A stretch of DNA of 64,000 nt from Epiperipatus broadwayi. Lineage: Eukaryota > Onychophora > Udeonychophora > Euonychophora > Peripatidae. Shown piece by piece: positions 49,521-62,800 of this stretch (its first letter is position 1; every line of letters starts with the position of its first letter). A program made the position numbers and the translations under genes. The notes under the pieces are model-generated. The model was not told where the DNA came from, ran no database searches, and saw only the letters and a program-made list of their open reading frames with translations. The stretch lies in the NCBI GenBank assembly GCA_028023455.1, contig JAQFVV010006293.1:2307844-2371843 (forward strand). Direction: 5' to 3'.

Positions 49521-51300
49521 GTATAGAATTGTAATTTTATAGTTTCTGAACTATGTAGACAGTTGAAAAATTTATGTAGCTTAATTTAACTATTTATTTA
49601 ATTTCTTTACAAAAATGTATTACAGATAGAAAACTGATTCCTTTTTTATATATTTATTAAAAGAATAGCTATTTGGTAATAGAAACTTCTATACTTTTTT
49701 TGTTTCATTTTTCAAATTAATGCAATATTTTAATACAAGTATAATTTATATATCTAGAGTTTAGATGTGTGTATATAGGGGATTTGAACACAGACTCGAG
49801 CTCCCTTCAGCTATCCCTTTATCTCATACAACCAAATAACAGAATTGAAAGTTTTTTTTTTTTTTAAAAAAAAAAAAAGCCCAACAGTTAAGAATTTACA
49901 TGTATTCACATACATTCAGATTTTCGCCTGGTTTTTTTTTTTTTTAATATTTTAACTTTTTCATTAATGCGTACATTGGAGAAATAATAGCATGAGTATA
50001 TGTGGGCATCTCTATATTATCTTATCTAAAAATGTTTGGAAAAAGAAAAGATTTGAATTCCAAGCAGCTCAGATTAATGGTAGTGTAACTGTACTTACAT
50101 TCAAAAACTTGTATTAGTTGTCTTTATGATCGGACAATCATGTGATTTCAGTTTTACTAAATAAATTTTTAACAATGATGTTCTTGATAATTGCTGTCGC
50201 AAAAGAGAAAATGAACTCATTTCTTGCAATCTGCAAAACATTTTTAGGAGTTAATAAATTGCGAATAATAGTAACCGAAAATATATATTAATTCGCTTTC
50301 CTTGGTAATAAAAGTTTAATAGATGACAGATTGTTCTTATTGCAATGGTTATTTTATTTCCCTATGGATAGTCTAATTTTAAAACCATAAAGGAAGGAGA
50401 TTAATAACAATCTTCAAATTTGATAATAATTTTGTGTTTTTATTCGTTTATTATTGAATTAATTATTTAGTAAAATGAGAATGATTATTTGTGTGTTATC
50501 TGAAAAAATATATTCGGTGCGATATTTGAATTTAGACAGCTTGACATGTTACAGTTTCGCTATACTTGTGGACAAAATGTTCCCTTTTTTTTTAATTCAT
50601 CAGCCGTATTGTTATTTTTCTAGTTGCTTTTGTATTTAACTTTTTTTAGTTAAATGCAATCGAACGAATTCAAGTCATTAGTGCATGCTTTACTTGTTGC
50701 AATGTCGAGAAAAAAAATCTTATATCCTCATAATAGTCGTTTTTTTCCTCAGTGCATTATTAAATAGATTTCGTATATAGTACTGTGTATGAACGTAAAC
50801 AACAAGATACTTTGTACTGCATCATTTATCATTTTCAGAAATGCTCGATTCTAATAATAAATATGAGATTAGAATAAAGATGGCAGTGGGAGTATGAGAA
50901 CTAAGAATAGATTTTTTTTTTTATGTCAGTAAAAATAACTGCCAATTTATTATAAGTTTTTGATCTTCATTTAAAAAAAGAAAACAATCCTTTCAGGATA
51001 GGTAATTTTTCTCTTTTAGTTTTGCTTTGCTGTCAAACTGGAAAAGATATCTATTATCTCTTCTCATTTCGTAAAGAGTTAGTTATTGTAAGCATTGAAA
51101 AGAATTTGTCTGTTTGGGATATTAAAACTATTCTTTAAATTGATATAGACAATGAGATAACCCTCTTATAGCTGATCTTTTTACCTCTTCTAAGGCGAGA
51201 TTTTTTTCTCTTCTGAAGCAAAAGATTATTTTACATACAGTACTATATATAATTTATTTACTTATTTTTTTTAATTAATCACTTACTCTTGTTGATTTAT
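49521..51300. other. AT-rich region with a short HH2 fragment
   Basis: Positions 49770-49830 (gggatttgaacacagactcgag...ctttatctcata) resemble the left end of the forward HH2 unit. The rest is poly-A/T tracts without genes. Confidence 0.5.
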
Positions 51301-51390
51301 AAGTCTTGTGGATCAACAGTTACGCGCCCGTCTGCTGTATTCTACAACATTGGTTCAAACCTGGGTCAGGTAAATCTCAAAAAAAAAAAA
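51301..51390 (+). repeat. tRNA-derived SINE piece with poly-A tail
   Basis: TGGATCAACAGTTACGCGC resembles a pol III A-box region, and GGTTCAAACCTGGGTC is a good B box at tRNA spacing. A short spacer and a 12-A run (51379-51390) follow. The GC-rich head contrasts with the flanks. Confidence 0.65.
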
Positions 51391-52559
51391 GATTCTAATT
51401 AGATCTCCCCCCAGATAGATTTCTTATAGCCAGCCTAATTAACTATTCAATATTGGTTGATAAGTAGTTATCTAGCTATAATTTTAACTAGAGGACCAAA
51501 CAAAAATGAAAAATCGCTCAAACTCTCACCGCCCTTCATTTTTTGACAAATCTGATGAGTAATGCCTTGTGCTTCGTTGTTTTTCTATAAGAATCTGTTG
51601 GAGATATCATTGCTTTGCAGTCATTATCTTGTTTGATTTAGAGTACTGCTATTACTATTGTTATTATTTGTTTTTTTATATGTACACACAATATTTTTAT
51701 TATATGTTTGTTGGAACGTTTGAGAGATTGATCTTTTGCATTGACTGATTATACTGTATATATGTCAGTGAGTATGTGTGATAAAATTCTTTTTTTATTA
51801 TAATAGTGTGCTATAGAAAATATTTGATTTGAGCTAACCATCTAATTCATTTTAAATATCTAATTAATAATGTAAATACTATTTAGGAGACTAAATTAAT
51901 AAGCAATTGTACAAAATCTTTTAATAGAAAAATCTTAATATTCATCACTTTTAATTGATATTATAGATTCAGTTCATTTATAGTCACATTTTCACGTTTT
52001 ATTAATCTATATAGAAGTAATAACTGTTTTAAACTATTGGTCTTGTCTGAATATGTATAAAGTTATATTAATAGTGACTATTATTAATATAATACCTCTC
52101 TCAGAATGGTGGAACAGCAAATGCTCACTATTTAATTCTCAAATTAGCAATTGCTGTATTTTGCATGTATCATAATTTGATTTTTATTTATTTTAGAGAT
52201 AAGGTTTAAATGCGACAGGTAGATAAAAAACAGTAATTATTACTTTTCTTAGCTTTTTATTGTGTGTGTGTGTGCTTAATGAATTTAGTCCAAATATCTA
52301 ATAAATATAAGTAATTGTCACAGGTTCGTCACTCATAACTGTAAATTCAGCTAACCTCAGTATCATGGCTAGATCTAATCTTTATTACCTCTTGATTATA
52401 TATCTTTTAACTGATATCTGTAGTGAGTTGTTTTCTCTCTTTTTAACAATCCTTAAGGAATTTGTGGGGTGTTTAACTTCATTATTTTACCTTGCCCTTG
52501 ATTTTTTCTAATTAATTAAATTTTTTTATATAGTTATTGATATCTCTTAAAAAAACATT
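51391..52559. other. AT-rich region, no gene seen
   Basis: Nothing recognised. Confidence 0.55.
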
Positions 52560-54640
52560 GATATAGGATGTTATTAGTAAAAATTAATCATAATTGTGTC
52601 AACAATAAAACATCACAAGAAACTGCAAGAGAAACCCTTCTGTACATTGAAAATTTTATGAATAGCCAGAAGCAAAAAAAATAATATTCTATTGAAAGAT
52701 GGGTTGATACACACCATTAGCAAAGAGCTCCTGATATGTTCCAATTTTTCTGGCTTATCTATTAAAATAGATTAAAGACATTGAACAATTAGTTCCCATT
52801 GTTACTGGATAAAAAAAGTAAGAAATTGAAGCTGCAAGGTGTTAACTTTAGGAACTGGTAAATTGCAGAATATGAATCAAGGGGAAAGTCTAATTAATAT
52901 AATGAAGATAATACTTGATTATTTATGGAGTGTTAAAATAAAAACCATATTGTCTTTTATTTGGGGAAAGAAAATGGATGTGGCTTTTTCCAGAAAAAGA
53001 TTTTGCAAGATGTTGATCAATGACAACTTGAATTGGAAACACTCTTTCAACATTGTGATAATGAGTTGTTTGAACTTTCTTCTAATTGAAAAGTTTTATG
53101 ATCAGGTTCAGATAGAAATTGAAAATATTTGCAGACATGATACACTTTTAATGAAATTGAAATAAAGGAAATGCCATTAAATAATATAGATTTAGAACAG
53201 AACAAATGCAATAGAGAATGATGCCTAGTAAGTTTTTGAAAGTGTAAGTGGGGGGGTTGTTGCATAATGTAGTTCAGATTATGATTTAATCATATATAAA
53301 TTTTGAATGAAGTTTAAAGAGAATAGCAAGTGCTAAACCATCATATGTAAAGATTATATCTGTTATTTTTTTAAAAAATAACATAAATTAATTTGAGGAT
53401 TTTATGACAATTGTTGATCACACAAATAGTCTGAAAGAAGGTTAAACCTTCAAAAAGTTTAACCAAGTTGAAAAGAAAAATTTTTAATGTGATCTTTTGA
53501 GAAAACTGAAATATTTATAGTGTAACAACAACTACAAAAACATGAAAAAGGTAACAAGCTTGGAAATCCAAAAATAGTCTTTCATGAAATTCTTGAGTTC
53601 AAAAGTCAGTTTCTTGAAGAATTAGTTGAAAAATGCCTTGAACTGATCAAAATCTGAAATGAAAGATAATATACAAAAGATTTATAATACCAAAATATCC
53701 ACCAAGAAACTGGAGGAATCACAATCAGATTAATGTTGATATCATGGCAAAAAATAAAACTATGGTAACTTATGGTATTCTCTTAGAACCAATACAAAAA
53801 ATAACCAAATTATGTTTGCTAATCTGGAAAACTACATAACAAATTATAAATTTGTAATCTTGACTACATATACAAACTATGATTTTTAGCATGTATAAAT
53901 ATAATTACCAAAAGTCAATTTCCAGATATATGATTAGTTTTAAAAAGTTAACACACATAGTGTTTGATTCAGGGAATCATACTAAATTATGAAATATTTT
54001 TAGGATAATGGGTTTTAAATAGCATCCTTATTCTTATAAAGAAATTCTACATGGATCTAGAAGTTACAGTTAAATAGCTATTGTGATTGATTTTACATTA
54101 AGAAGTTAGATAGGTTTGCTGCATGTTTTCACAATATTTAATCATCCTGAAATGAATATGTAATGAGAATAACCAGACTGAAGGATAACTAATACTGTCT
54201 TATGATATGTGAGGGGAAACATCAAACAATTATATATTGATCACATCACACCTATAGTTAAATATTGGAGAAACTCGGAAAACACTATTAGAAAATTTAA
54301 AGAACAGAGTTAAAAGATGGAATTATGTTAAAATATAATAATAGAGTTAGCATCTGATTGTAAAATTGTTGGTGAGAATCTTTGACTTCATGGACTATTT
54401 AGCAGTAACAAAAGATTCATAAGAGATTTGTCTGAGACTGGCAATTTGGGAAAATATTTTTGATAAAGGGTGATATCTGGAAAATCAAGTGAGACAATTG
54501 TTTGAAGCTGTGCTATTTTTTTTTTAGCTTTTGATTATAAATATTGGACTTGAAAAAAAAATATGAAAAATATTGAGCTGTTGATTTGTGAAGCTGGAAA
54601 AGTATTTTGAAAATACCTTGTGAAGCAGGAAAAACTGAAC
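52560..54640. other. Unidentified, possibly a decayed mobile element
   Basis: Base composition is richer in A/G on the + strand than the flanks. There are several peptide-like pieces, including a 108-codon frame (52839-53165) with YLWSVKIKTILSFIWGKK and NDNLNWKHSFNIVIMSCLN, then fragments such as NKRFIRDLSETGNLGK (about 54410). None matches a family I can name, and no terminal repeats were found. Confidence 0.35.
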
Positions 54641-55261
54641 ATTGTGCTTCACGACACAACTGAAATTAAATGAAGTTTGCCAATGCAGTTACACAAATTA
54701 TTTATTGAACTTTTTTTTAAATACAGATTGAACACATATCTTTCCTATGGACATTTCAAATTACTCTAGTATTTTATGATTTTCATTTTTATCTACAAAA
54801 TAAAAACTGGAAAAAGAAAGTGAAAATAAACTTTAATTATCAACTTCTTAAATACATTTCTGTTTATTATATTTACTAATTGTGTGAGTGTTATTGAAAT
54901 ACTAATAATCATCTTTACGAAAAAGAAATATTCAAATTAATATTTAAGTTTTTAATATAATGGCAGGAAAAATAAGATGTTTACTGACAATCTTTTACTT
55001 AATAAATAAAACTTCCAAGACTTACTGCTTAATTAAAATTTTACTCAAGTCAAATTTTTCATAGTCATAGTACACAAGATGAAAAAATGTTTTTAATTAA
55101 TAAAAAATAAGCACTATTACAAAAAATGTTACACTGCAAGAGATAACCACTAAGAGCTGTGCTGTCTTACACATTACATTTGTTTTTTTGCCTTTTTTTT
55201 AATACTTTGTATTTTACATATACAAGGAATTATTGGCTTAATCTAGGATGCTGATATCATT
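54641..55261. other. AT-rich region, no gene seen
   Basis: Nothing recognised. Confidence 0.55.
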
Positions 55262-55269
55262 GTTTAACT

Positions 55270-55666
55270 CAGGGGTCCCCAACCCTATGCCCATGGGCAC
55301 CATGGCGCCCGCAGACCATTTTACGTGTGCCCGCCACTATCCGAACATGATAAAAAATTATTTATCTGATACAAATAAATTTAATTTTTTAAATTTCTTA
55401 TAAATTATTGTATTATATTGTAATCAAATTGTAGGGCATATTATACTTTTACAGCATAAAAATATAAACGTTAATTATATGTTAAAATTTTATTTTTGAA
55501 ATAAATATTTTTTGTACATAATGTGTATTATTAACAATATCCAACTATAAATTTACATTGAAAAAATAAATGGTGCCCACCACCTGGTTGAAAAAATAAA
55601 TGGTGCCCGCCACCTGGCCGGTATTATAGAATGTGTTTTTAAGTGCAAAAAGGTTGGGGACCCCTG
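55270..55666 (+). mobile_element. Non-autonomous hAT DNA transposon (Buster-like MITE), copy 3
   Basis: The 397-bp element has perfect 15-bp inverted ends CAGGGGTCCCCAACC / GGTTGGGGACCCCTG. The flanking 8-bp duplications GTTTAACT (55262-55269) and GTTTAAGT (55667-55674) match at 7 of 8 positions. It is the best preserved of the three at its ends and carries an internal tandem duplication of about 31 bp (gaaaaaataaatggtgccc twice, near 55559-55620). Confidence 0.92.
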
Positions 55667-55674
55667 GTTTAAGT

Positions 55675-57494
55675 GGTAGTTATTGTTGTTTCATCAAAAT
55701 TGTTTAAACAATTTTGATAAAATAATCACAGAATTGGGTTTTTTTTAATGAGAAATATGTGAAAATATAGAATTTGCATTTATAATATATATATTTAGAA
55801 TTATAAATTAGCAGTTGTTAGGTTTTTTTAATAAGATATTTGACAGCTGGCAAAAGAAAACTATGATCAAAACATAACATTTGATCATCATAGATGGAAG
55901 TTTTTAGAGCTCGATCAGAAAACTAATTAGTTATTAATATTTTATACTTAAATGTGTGGGGAGGGGGGTAGTTTCCTAGACAAGAATAAAATAAAAATTA
56001 AGGAATTTTTGCAAAAATTAATATAATAATGAAAGAAGAGTGTTCAACACTGAAGTGGAGTTCATTATATGCTATTGAGGAATCTGAAAAAAATCTTTGC
56101 TAGATCATGCTGATGAAATGTATTTATATTACTGTTACAAGTCACTATTGATATGTCAATATCAAATTTCCTCGAATAATTTTTCACTACAAATGTCCTT
56201 CATTTTCTTCTGGGGGGAAAAAAATTTTTTTTTGTCTCTTTCATCTTTGATGAATAATAATTTTAATCTCTGTCGACTTTTACAACATTATGAGGTTTAT
56301 TTGTTCTAATTCAATATAAAAGTTCAAAAAGTGTAATGCTTAAATAATTATATAAATCAATTTGCTTTTATTTTTTTAATTCAATTTGAAGACTTTCTCT
56401 AAACTAAAAATATTACTTATTTTAATAATTTTTAAAAAGGTTTGCATCTTTTAATATAATTGTTTTATCTTTTTTTTTTTTTTGATGGACACTCAGAAAG
56501 TCAGTAAAAAAATATGTACAATGAAACTTCCATACTTTATACACTTTTAAGTTAACAAATGGATAAAAACATTAGAAAAAGAAAATGATCCCCAAAATGC
56601 AGTTCTAGCAGAACAAGCAGGACCAACTATTTAGAAAGTTGCAGAAATCCATTCCACTCTTTCAGGTGTTTTTATATTTTTATTTTCATCTTTTACATAA
56701 AATTCAATGAAGTAGGAGAGGATAATTTAGGGTTCTTTGAATTTATGATATAATTCTTAAACATTAAGATACAAGAATTTATGCTAAGAGGATAAGAAGT
56801 ATTGGCAAACTATTAACAACAATTGATTGTTATCATTTGTTGTAATTCTTATTGCTTTGTTATTCTAATCTGTCTTCAAATAGTGAATTTAACATATAAA
56901 AAAAAAAACATTCATCTGACCTTTTCACTGGCGAAGAAGCCATATTGAATTATCAAAACTTAAGTTTGTATTATTTAAAAATGACATAATATATATTGTT
57001 TGAAACATAAAACATCAAAGAATGTAATTAAGCTGAAAAAAATATAGCCATTGATATTCAAAGTAATAAAAAAATGAATAAAATGTTCATGCATACATTT
57101 TAAAATTATACTTTTGTTAATAGATTAGTTGCATTCATCATTAAATTTCCAAAAAATTGATATATATAATCCATCACTTGAACACTTCGTAGAATAAAGA
57201 TATTAGTACCTTTCATTTTTCCTAATAGCTCTTCAAAATGATTTTCCATACAGATGTTTGTAATGAATATGTCATTCCTAATAATAATTAATTAATATTG
57301 ATCAATAATTAGTATAATTTGAATATTATAATAAAGGACAATAAAGTTTATAATTTATTAAAAATTACTACTAAAATAATCACTATATACAAAATAAAAT
57401 AATAATACAAAATAAAAAGTGAATGAAATACTAAATTCATTATAGGGTAAAACTTAAAGTACATAAGTTAGTGGTAAATGTAGCATTATTTATC
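55675..57494. other. AT-rich region, no gene seen
   Basis: Nothing recognised. A short frame at 56097-56309 is low complexity. Confidence 0.55.
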
Positions 57495-58020
57495 CTACTT
57501 TATAGGTTTTGAGGGCTCATATTGCTTCATGCTACTATGACTAGTAAATTTAGTAATAGTTTCTTCAACTCCCACCTCTCTTTGCATTTGATATGCAGCT
57601 TTGAAATTTACATTGCAATATTCTATAATCAGTCTAAATTTATATACTCTGTCAAAATCTTTACTTTTAGCATTTGGCGTATTTTTATTATTATTAAAAT
57701 GCAGACAATACATTATTTTAAAAAAATCTAAATCGGATCATAATATTTGCAAAATATGTTTGTCTTTATCTCATATCAAAACTCCTGATGTCATCTAATT
57801 CATACGTTGCACATCTGGAGCAAAGGCTCACTCCCATGCCAAAAAATGCAGATAATTCATGATATAAATTTACCCAATCACGAGCTATTTTTTGATCAGC
57901 AAATATGTTAGTTTCAGTAATAATTTTTTTGTATATTTTTTTATCAAATATAAATTCAAATGATAATTTTAAAAAATATAAAATTAAATACTTGCCAGTG
58001 GAAACTTCTTGCAATAACAT
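57495..58020 (-). pseudogene. Broken piggyBac-like (PGBD) transposase fragment
   Basis: Two - strand frames belong together. The upstream one (58020-57766) has ITETNIFADQK and later LYHELSAFFGMGVSLC, matching the TN-YA-Q ... W-P-T-EEL-AFLGLLILMG region of the DDE_Tnp_1_7 family. The second (57713-57495, with in-frame residues upstream) has MYCLHFNNNKN, DFDRVYKFRLIIEYCN and GVEETITKF followed by SSMKQYEPSKPIK, matching LRFLHFND ... DRLYKIRPLLDYLN ... SIDESMI-FKGR-S-KQY-P-KP. A stop and frameshift separate them. The catalytic aspartate of the IDE motif is replaced by glutamate (VEE). The rest of the catalytic domain is absent, so the fragment cannot transpose. Confidence 0.85.
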
Positions 58021-58639
58021 TCACTCATTATACAGACTAAGAAGATCGGTATAATCTTGCATTTTTTCCAATGTAAATTTCAGGGTAAATTCAATTCCAT
58101 TACAAATGAAAATACTGAGAGAAAGTTAAAAAAATTCAATTTACTTGATTACAAAAATTTTTATAAATTTTTTAATTTTTATCGTACAAAAATGAAACTT
58201 ACATTTTCTGAAACTAGAAAAAAAGATGGAAATGAAGATGTAAAAAACCATGTGCAGACTGCATAGATTTCCGGCAGTTTTAAACTGAAACTGGATGTTG
58301 CAAATTTGAAAATTCAAGATCGCATTGTGTGATCACAGCGATGAACAGTCAAAAAAGTCTTTATTTATAAATATTTACCATTTTCTTATTTTTTTCTTTA
58401 TAAAGAAATTATCACTTTTATAACTATTTTATTGAAAACTGAAATTTCAATATTCTTAATGCTACTTACAAAACAAGAATGAGACTTAAGATTATCTATT
58501 TTTTTCTCTGCTTGTTTAACATTTAGATGAATCAAAGATAAAATTGAATGTAGATGGTCACATCATATAGTCACTTAATTGATCAGGTAATCAGATAATA
58601 ATTGTTAGTAATCTTCAGATATTGGCAGTGATGATTAAA
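58021..58639. other. AT-rich flank of the piggyBac remnant
   Basis: It may include the poorly conserved N-terminal part of the transposase on the - strand; nothing specific was recognised. The 69-codon + strand frame (58057-58266) is rejected. Confidence 0.4.
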
Positions 58640-59110
58640 AAATAAATAAAATTACTATTCAATTTAGTATGCATATAAACCATGGAGAAGGATAAAATAA
58701 AGGTGATATGGAATCATGATATTATCTTTATTAATTTAGGAAATAGAACAACTAGATCATATCTTGACCAGTTGGTTGCAGAAATGTGCCAGTATGAGAT
58801 AGGAAAAAGATTTGCTATAATGAAATGCAGTGTTTATATAAAAATATAAAAAACTTTATTGATCTCAAAATTTCTAAATCTGAAGTTATGGGAAAGAATA
58901 ATGAAGGCAACATTTGCACTGACTTCATGTAATATTAAGACATCGATGCTTAAATCTATCTTCAAAAGATTGATGGCATTTGAAATATAGGGTTGGAAAA
59001 GGATGGAAGTCATTAATTGGATAGAAAGAAAGATGATTGTTCGAAGATAGATTATAATGGAGAACTGGAATTATGCAATGTCTTTCAATATGAAAAAAAA
59101 TTAAAAAACA
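58640..59110 (+). pseudogene. LINE reverse transcriptase C-terminal fragment
   Basis: Around 58940-59075 the + strand reads KTSMLKSIFKRLMAFEI, then GWKRMEVINWIERKMIVRR, matching the conserved region after the catalytic domain (RLEAFEMWCWRRM-KISWTDR-TNEEVL-R). The upstream part (about 58720-58900) is compatible with preceding RT sequence but degenerate. No catalytic box was seen. Confidence 0.68.
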
Positions 59111-59829
59111 ACATAAAAAATGGGAAATAAAAAAACTAAAGAACCAGTATATGGTAATATTTGTATTTGATAGATTGATGTGGATATCATAGCAAAATTC
59201 ATTTTAACATTTTGTTCATTTTAGAATGAACTTACTCATTTATGATGGGCATTAATAAAAATTATACTATAATAATATATTAATATTTCTTGTTCTGAAA
59301 TGTTCTCATTGTCTATTATGAAAGAAATTATTATTATTATTTTTTCACTAGAAATGAAAACTAAAAATATAACTTTTTCTTTTTAAAAAAATAAATAAAT
59401 GATTTGATGCTATTTGGAGTAGGGAGGGAAGGTTTGAAACAGTTAATGAATTTTATTTTTTTATGATTTTGCTCATTATAAAGATATTTATTAGATCTCT
59501 CTTTTTTTTTGTATTGAAAATTATGATTATTGAATTAGAAGTTTCTTATTTTAAAATTAATCTTCAACAAAAGAACTAATTGATATTTTCAAATCAAAAT
59601 CTCTTGTTGCTTTCAGTAATGAAACATTAGAAATGAATGATATTGATCATATTTCAGTTGTATGGTTATTTTAATTATAACTGCTATATGGTCATTAGAA
59701 TTATAAATTACTTATTTAATTTGTATATTATTTACATACAAACTAATGTATATTTATATATACATGTAACAATTCTGTATGTGCCTATCATCCCAGTACT
59801 ATTATGTGTCCTAAAATATGGTAACATTA
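59111..59829. other. AT-rich region, no gene seen
   Basis: Nothing recognised. Confidence 0.55.
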
Positions 59830-59895
59830 TGTCATAGTGGTTAGTACATCTGCCTGTTATGCCCACATGATATAGGATTGTAGTCTAATCTTGAA
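59830..59895 (+). repeat. Possible decayed tRNA-like (SINE) sequence
   Basis: tagtggttagtacatctgcctgttatgc resembles the D-arm to anticodon region of a tRNA (an Asn-like GTT in the loop position). The T arm (aggattgtagtctaatct) is degenerate. No poly-A tail is visible. Confidence 0.4.
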
Positions 59896-62800
59896 TTTAT
59901 TCAGATCACAAATAAGCTTAGAATTTTTCTTTCAGATAGGTGGTCCCTAGCTAGTCATCTAATAATAATCAGTTAGTGAATTTAATTTTTTTGCTTTTTT
60001 AAAAAGAGATTTAACAGTGCTGTGAGGTGTTAAATTCATTGTGATTGGTTCTGTAGTTTAAGTCAAGATTGTTTATGTTATTTCCATTGAGATATTTGCA
60101 TAATTTTTAGTTTTTGTAAATGAAAGTAAAAAATATACATGTATTTGACTCTAATCAAATGATTTTTTTAAAAAACCTACATTGATAATTAATTTATAGA
60201 TTTTTATTAAATACTTTTATTTAAGTTGTATACACTGTTTATGATAAATTTTGAAATCAAAGTTTAACATATTTCTATCAAATAGATTTTGTTCAAGTTT
60301 TATGTGTTAGAAATTGATGCAATTGGTAATATGACAGTGAAACATTTCTGAGTTATCAAGTACTTTATATAATGTAAGGCTATTTATTAGCAGACCAAAT
60401 TTCCAGTAGGCTGATATTGTTTTTAGAAAGTTTTTAGAGATGGCATATGAGAAAGATATTTTTTAAAAAAAAAAAAACTAAAAATGAAAAACATTTACAG
60501 TAAATTCAAATAGAAATTAAAACAAATCTTATTTTCTCTTAATTGTAAAAGTTGCTTTAAATTTTAACTTCTGTTGATTATAAAAGATTTTTTTTTTTTT
60601 TAATGCTTCTTTCATAAACAAAGTAATATAGAAATCTATTTTTTTAATAAAGTAAATTTTATTAATAGCTAATAAATATGTATTACATAACATATGATAT
60701 ACTAAACCACAAGCAAAGCAGTTGGTGCTTTAAGACAAGTGAATAATGATTTAAAGTTGAAGAAAGTAATATCTTATGCTTTAGTTACAATTTATACATT
60801 TTATATATAATTGCAATGAAAAATAATCTATCATTGGATACTAATAACATTGTGAATAAATGCTAACATAATGTCTAAATGAGAAAAAATATTATATTGC
60901 TAAATTTTGTTTATAGTTTTTTTAGGCAAGAATTTGAGAGCTTTTAATTACATATTAAACCATTCTTTATTACCTTTTTAAGGACATTGAAGTTCTTGTT
61001 ATCAAATATCATATGATTCTAGGAATTTATTTTTAATGTGTGATTTGTTTTCAAATTCTTTATTTTAATTAAAATTGGAATAATTATATATATAAAGAAA
61101 AGATTCTAGCACTAAAAAGTTGTAATATATATAAAATATTGTATAATAAATGCTTTTATTTATTGTACGCTAAAAAACCAAAAAATAATTGTTTTCTTCA
61201 ACCATAATTGGAGTTTTTATTTAACTTGAAATAAAAACTTGGTGTGTCCAGAAATTAATTAATTTAATCACTAATTTTTATAACAAGTATTACATTTAAT
61301 TAATATCTGGACATCCTATGCTTGACAAATTTGACTTTTTCAAGCTGGTTCAATCAGATATAGCTGTTATTGGAATGGAGTTGTTTATCTACTACAATTC
61401 TCTTTCAAATACTTGAAAATATTGTGCCTAGTTCACAACATAAGCAGTACATTACAAAAATAACACATCAAAAAATATCTAATCTTTTCTGTTATTCAAC
61501 AGCAAATATATCATTAAGAAGTTCAGATACTGATATGTTGAACTCAAAGGCTCTTTCACCCATTTTTTTTTTCCTAAAAAATACATTTTATGAATGGAAA
61601 TTTCTCAATTCCTGCATAAAGAGAGCATGAGATATTTCCTTTTGGAATGCCTCTCTCCAAATATTGCATTCTTATCGTTGACATTATTTGCTCACATATA
61701 CTAAACTCACTAGCCTCATTCAAAGCATACACATAGATATTTTTCCCAATTTTTTTTTCAATATAAAGATTATTACTTTTATTCTAATCACATTCAAATT
61801 CAAAAGATGTTATTTGATTTTTAACCCCACATTTATAAATATAAAATATTCTTCCTTAACAAATTAATTAAAATGAAAGACCAAACCCATACTCCCATAG
61901 AAATTTTTGTAGCAACCTAGAGTTTGATTTTATTGTCAATACTACACTGATTTGGCTATTTTTATTATTATTATTATTTGTACTCATTTTATATACTGTA
62001 AAAACTGATAGTCATTACCAAGTGTAACAACTATTTAGGATTAAGAATATATATCTTAATTTTTAAGTATTACATATAACCAGTTTTCCATTCAATGTAA
62101 CATTTGTTATTATCATGTATTATATAGCAAAGTATCAGATTTTGATTTTTTTTGAAGTCATTGATGTTGTTTTGGACTTTTTTTTTTTTTTTAATAATTT
62201 TTTTTTTATACAAACTTAATAGGAACCTCATTGAAATTACTTAATTCTAAATAGTAATAGTAACAAGTCAGATGTCACATGACTTATATATAGCTTGCAC
62301 TTACAAAGTTGGATTTAGCGAGTGTTCTAAAATGAGCTATCATATCAATAAGCAATATAGATTTTCAAAGTTTATTAAATTTATTAATTTTAATATTTTT
62401 ATTTTTTACTTATTTATATATATATTGACACAGCATATAATGGCTTTATTGTACAGCTTATTATATAATTTTTAAGATATGAAAAATGTAATATTTGAGC
62501 ACCAAAACTGTATTTAGGTTATATTATTTGTTAACTGCTTATTCCCTATTTCTGGAATAACTATTTTCTGTTTTTGATTACATTTTTTTGATGGATTTCT
62601 TGTTTTTTAATGTATAAAATGTAAACCTGTAAATCATTTGACTAAACTAAATTTATTTTAAAACTTAGTTGTTTGATCAGACAAGTCAAATTTACTTTTC
62701 TGTAGGTTGTCTATTTTTTTTTTTTTAAATCTTTTAGTAGAATGAAATAATTTAAAATATAGTGGATCTGTGATATATAAATTGTACCTCAATTATATTT

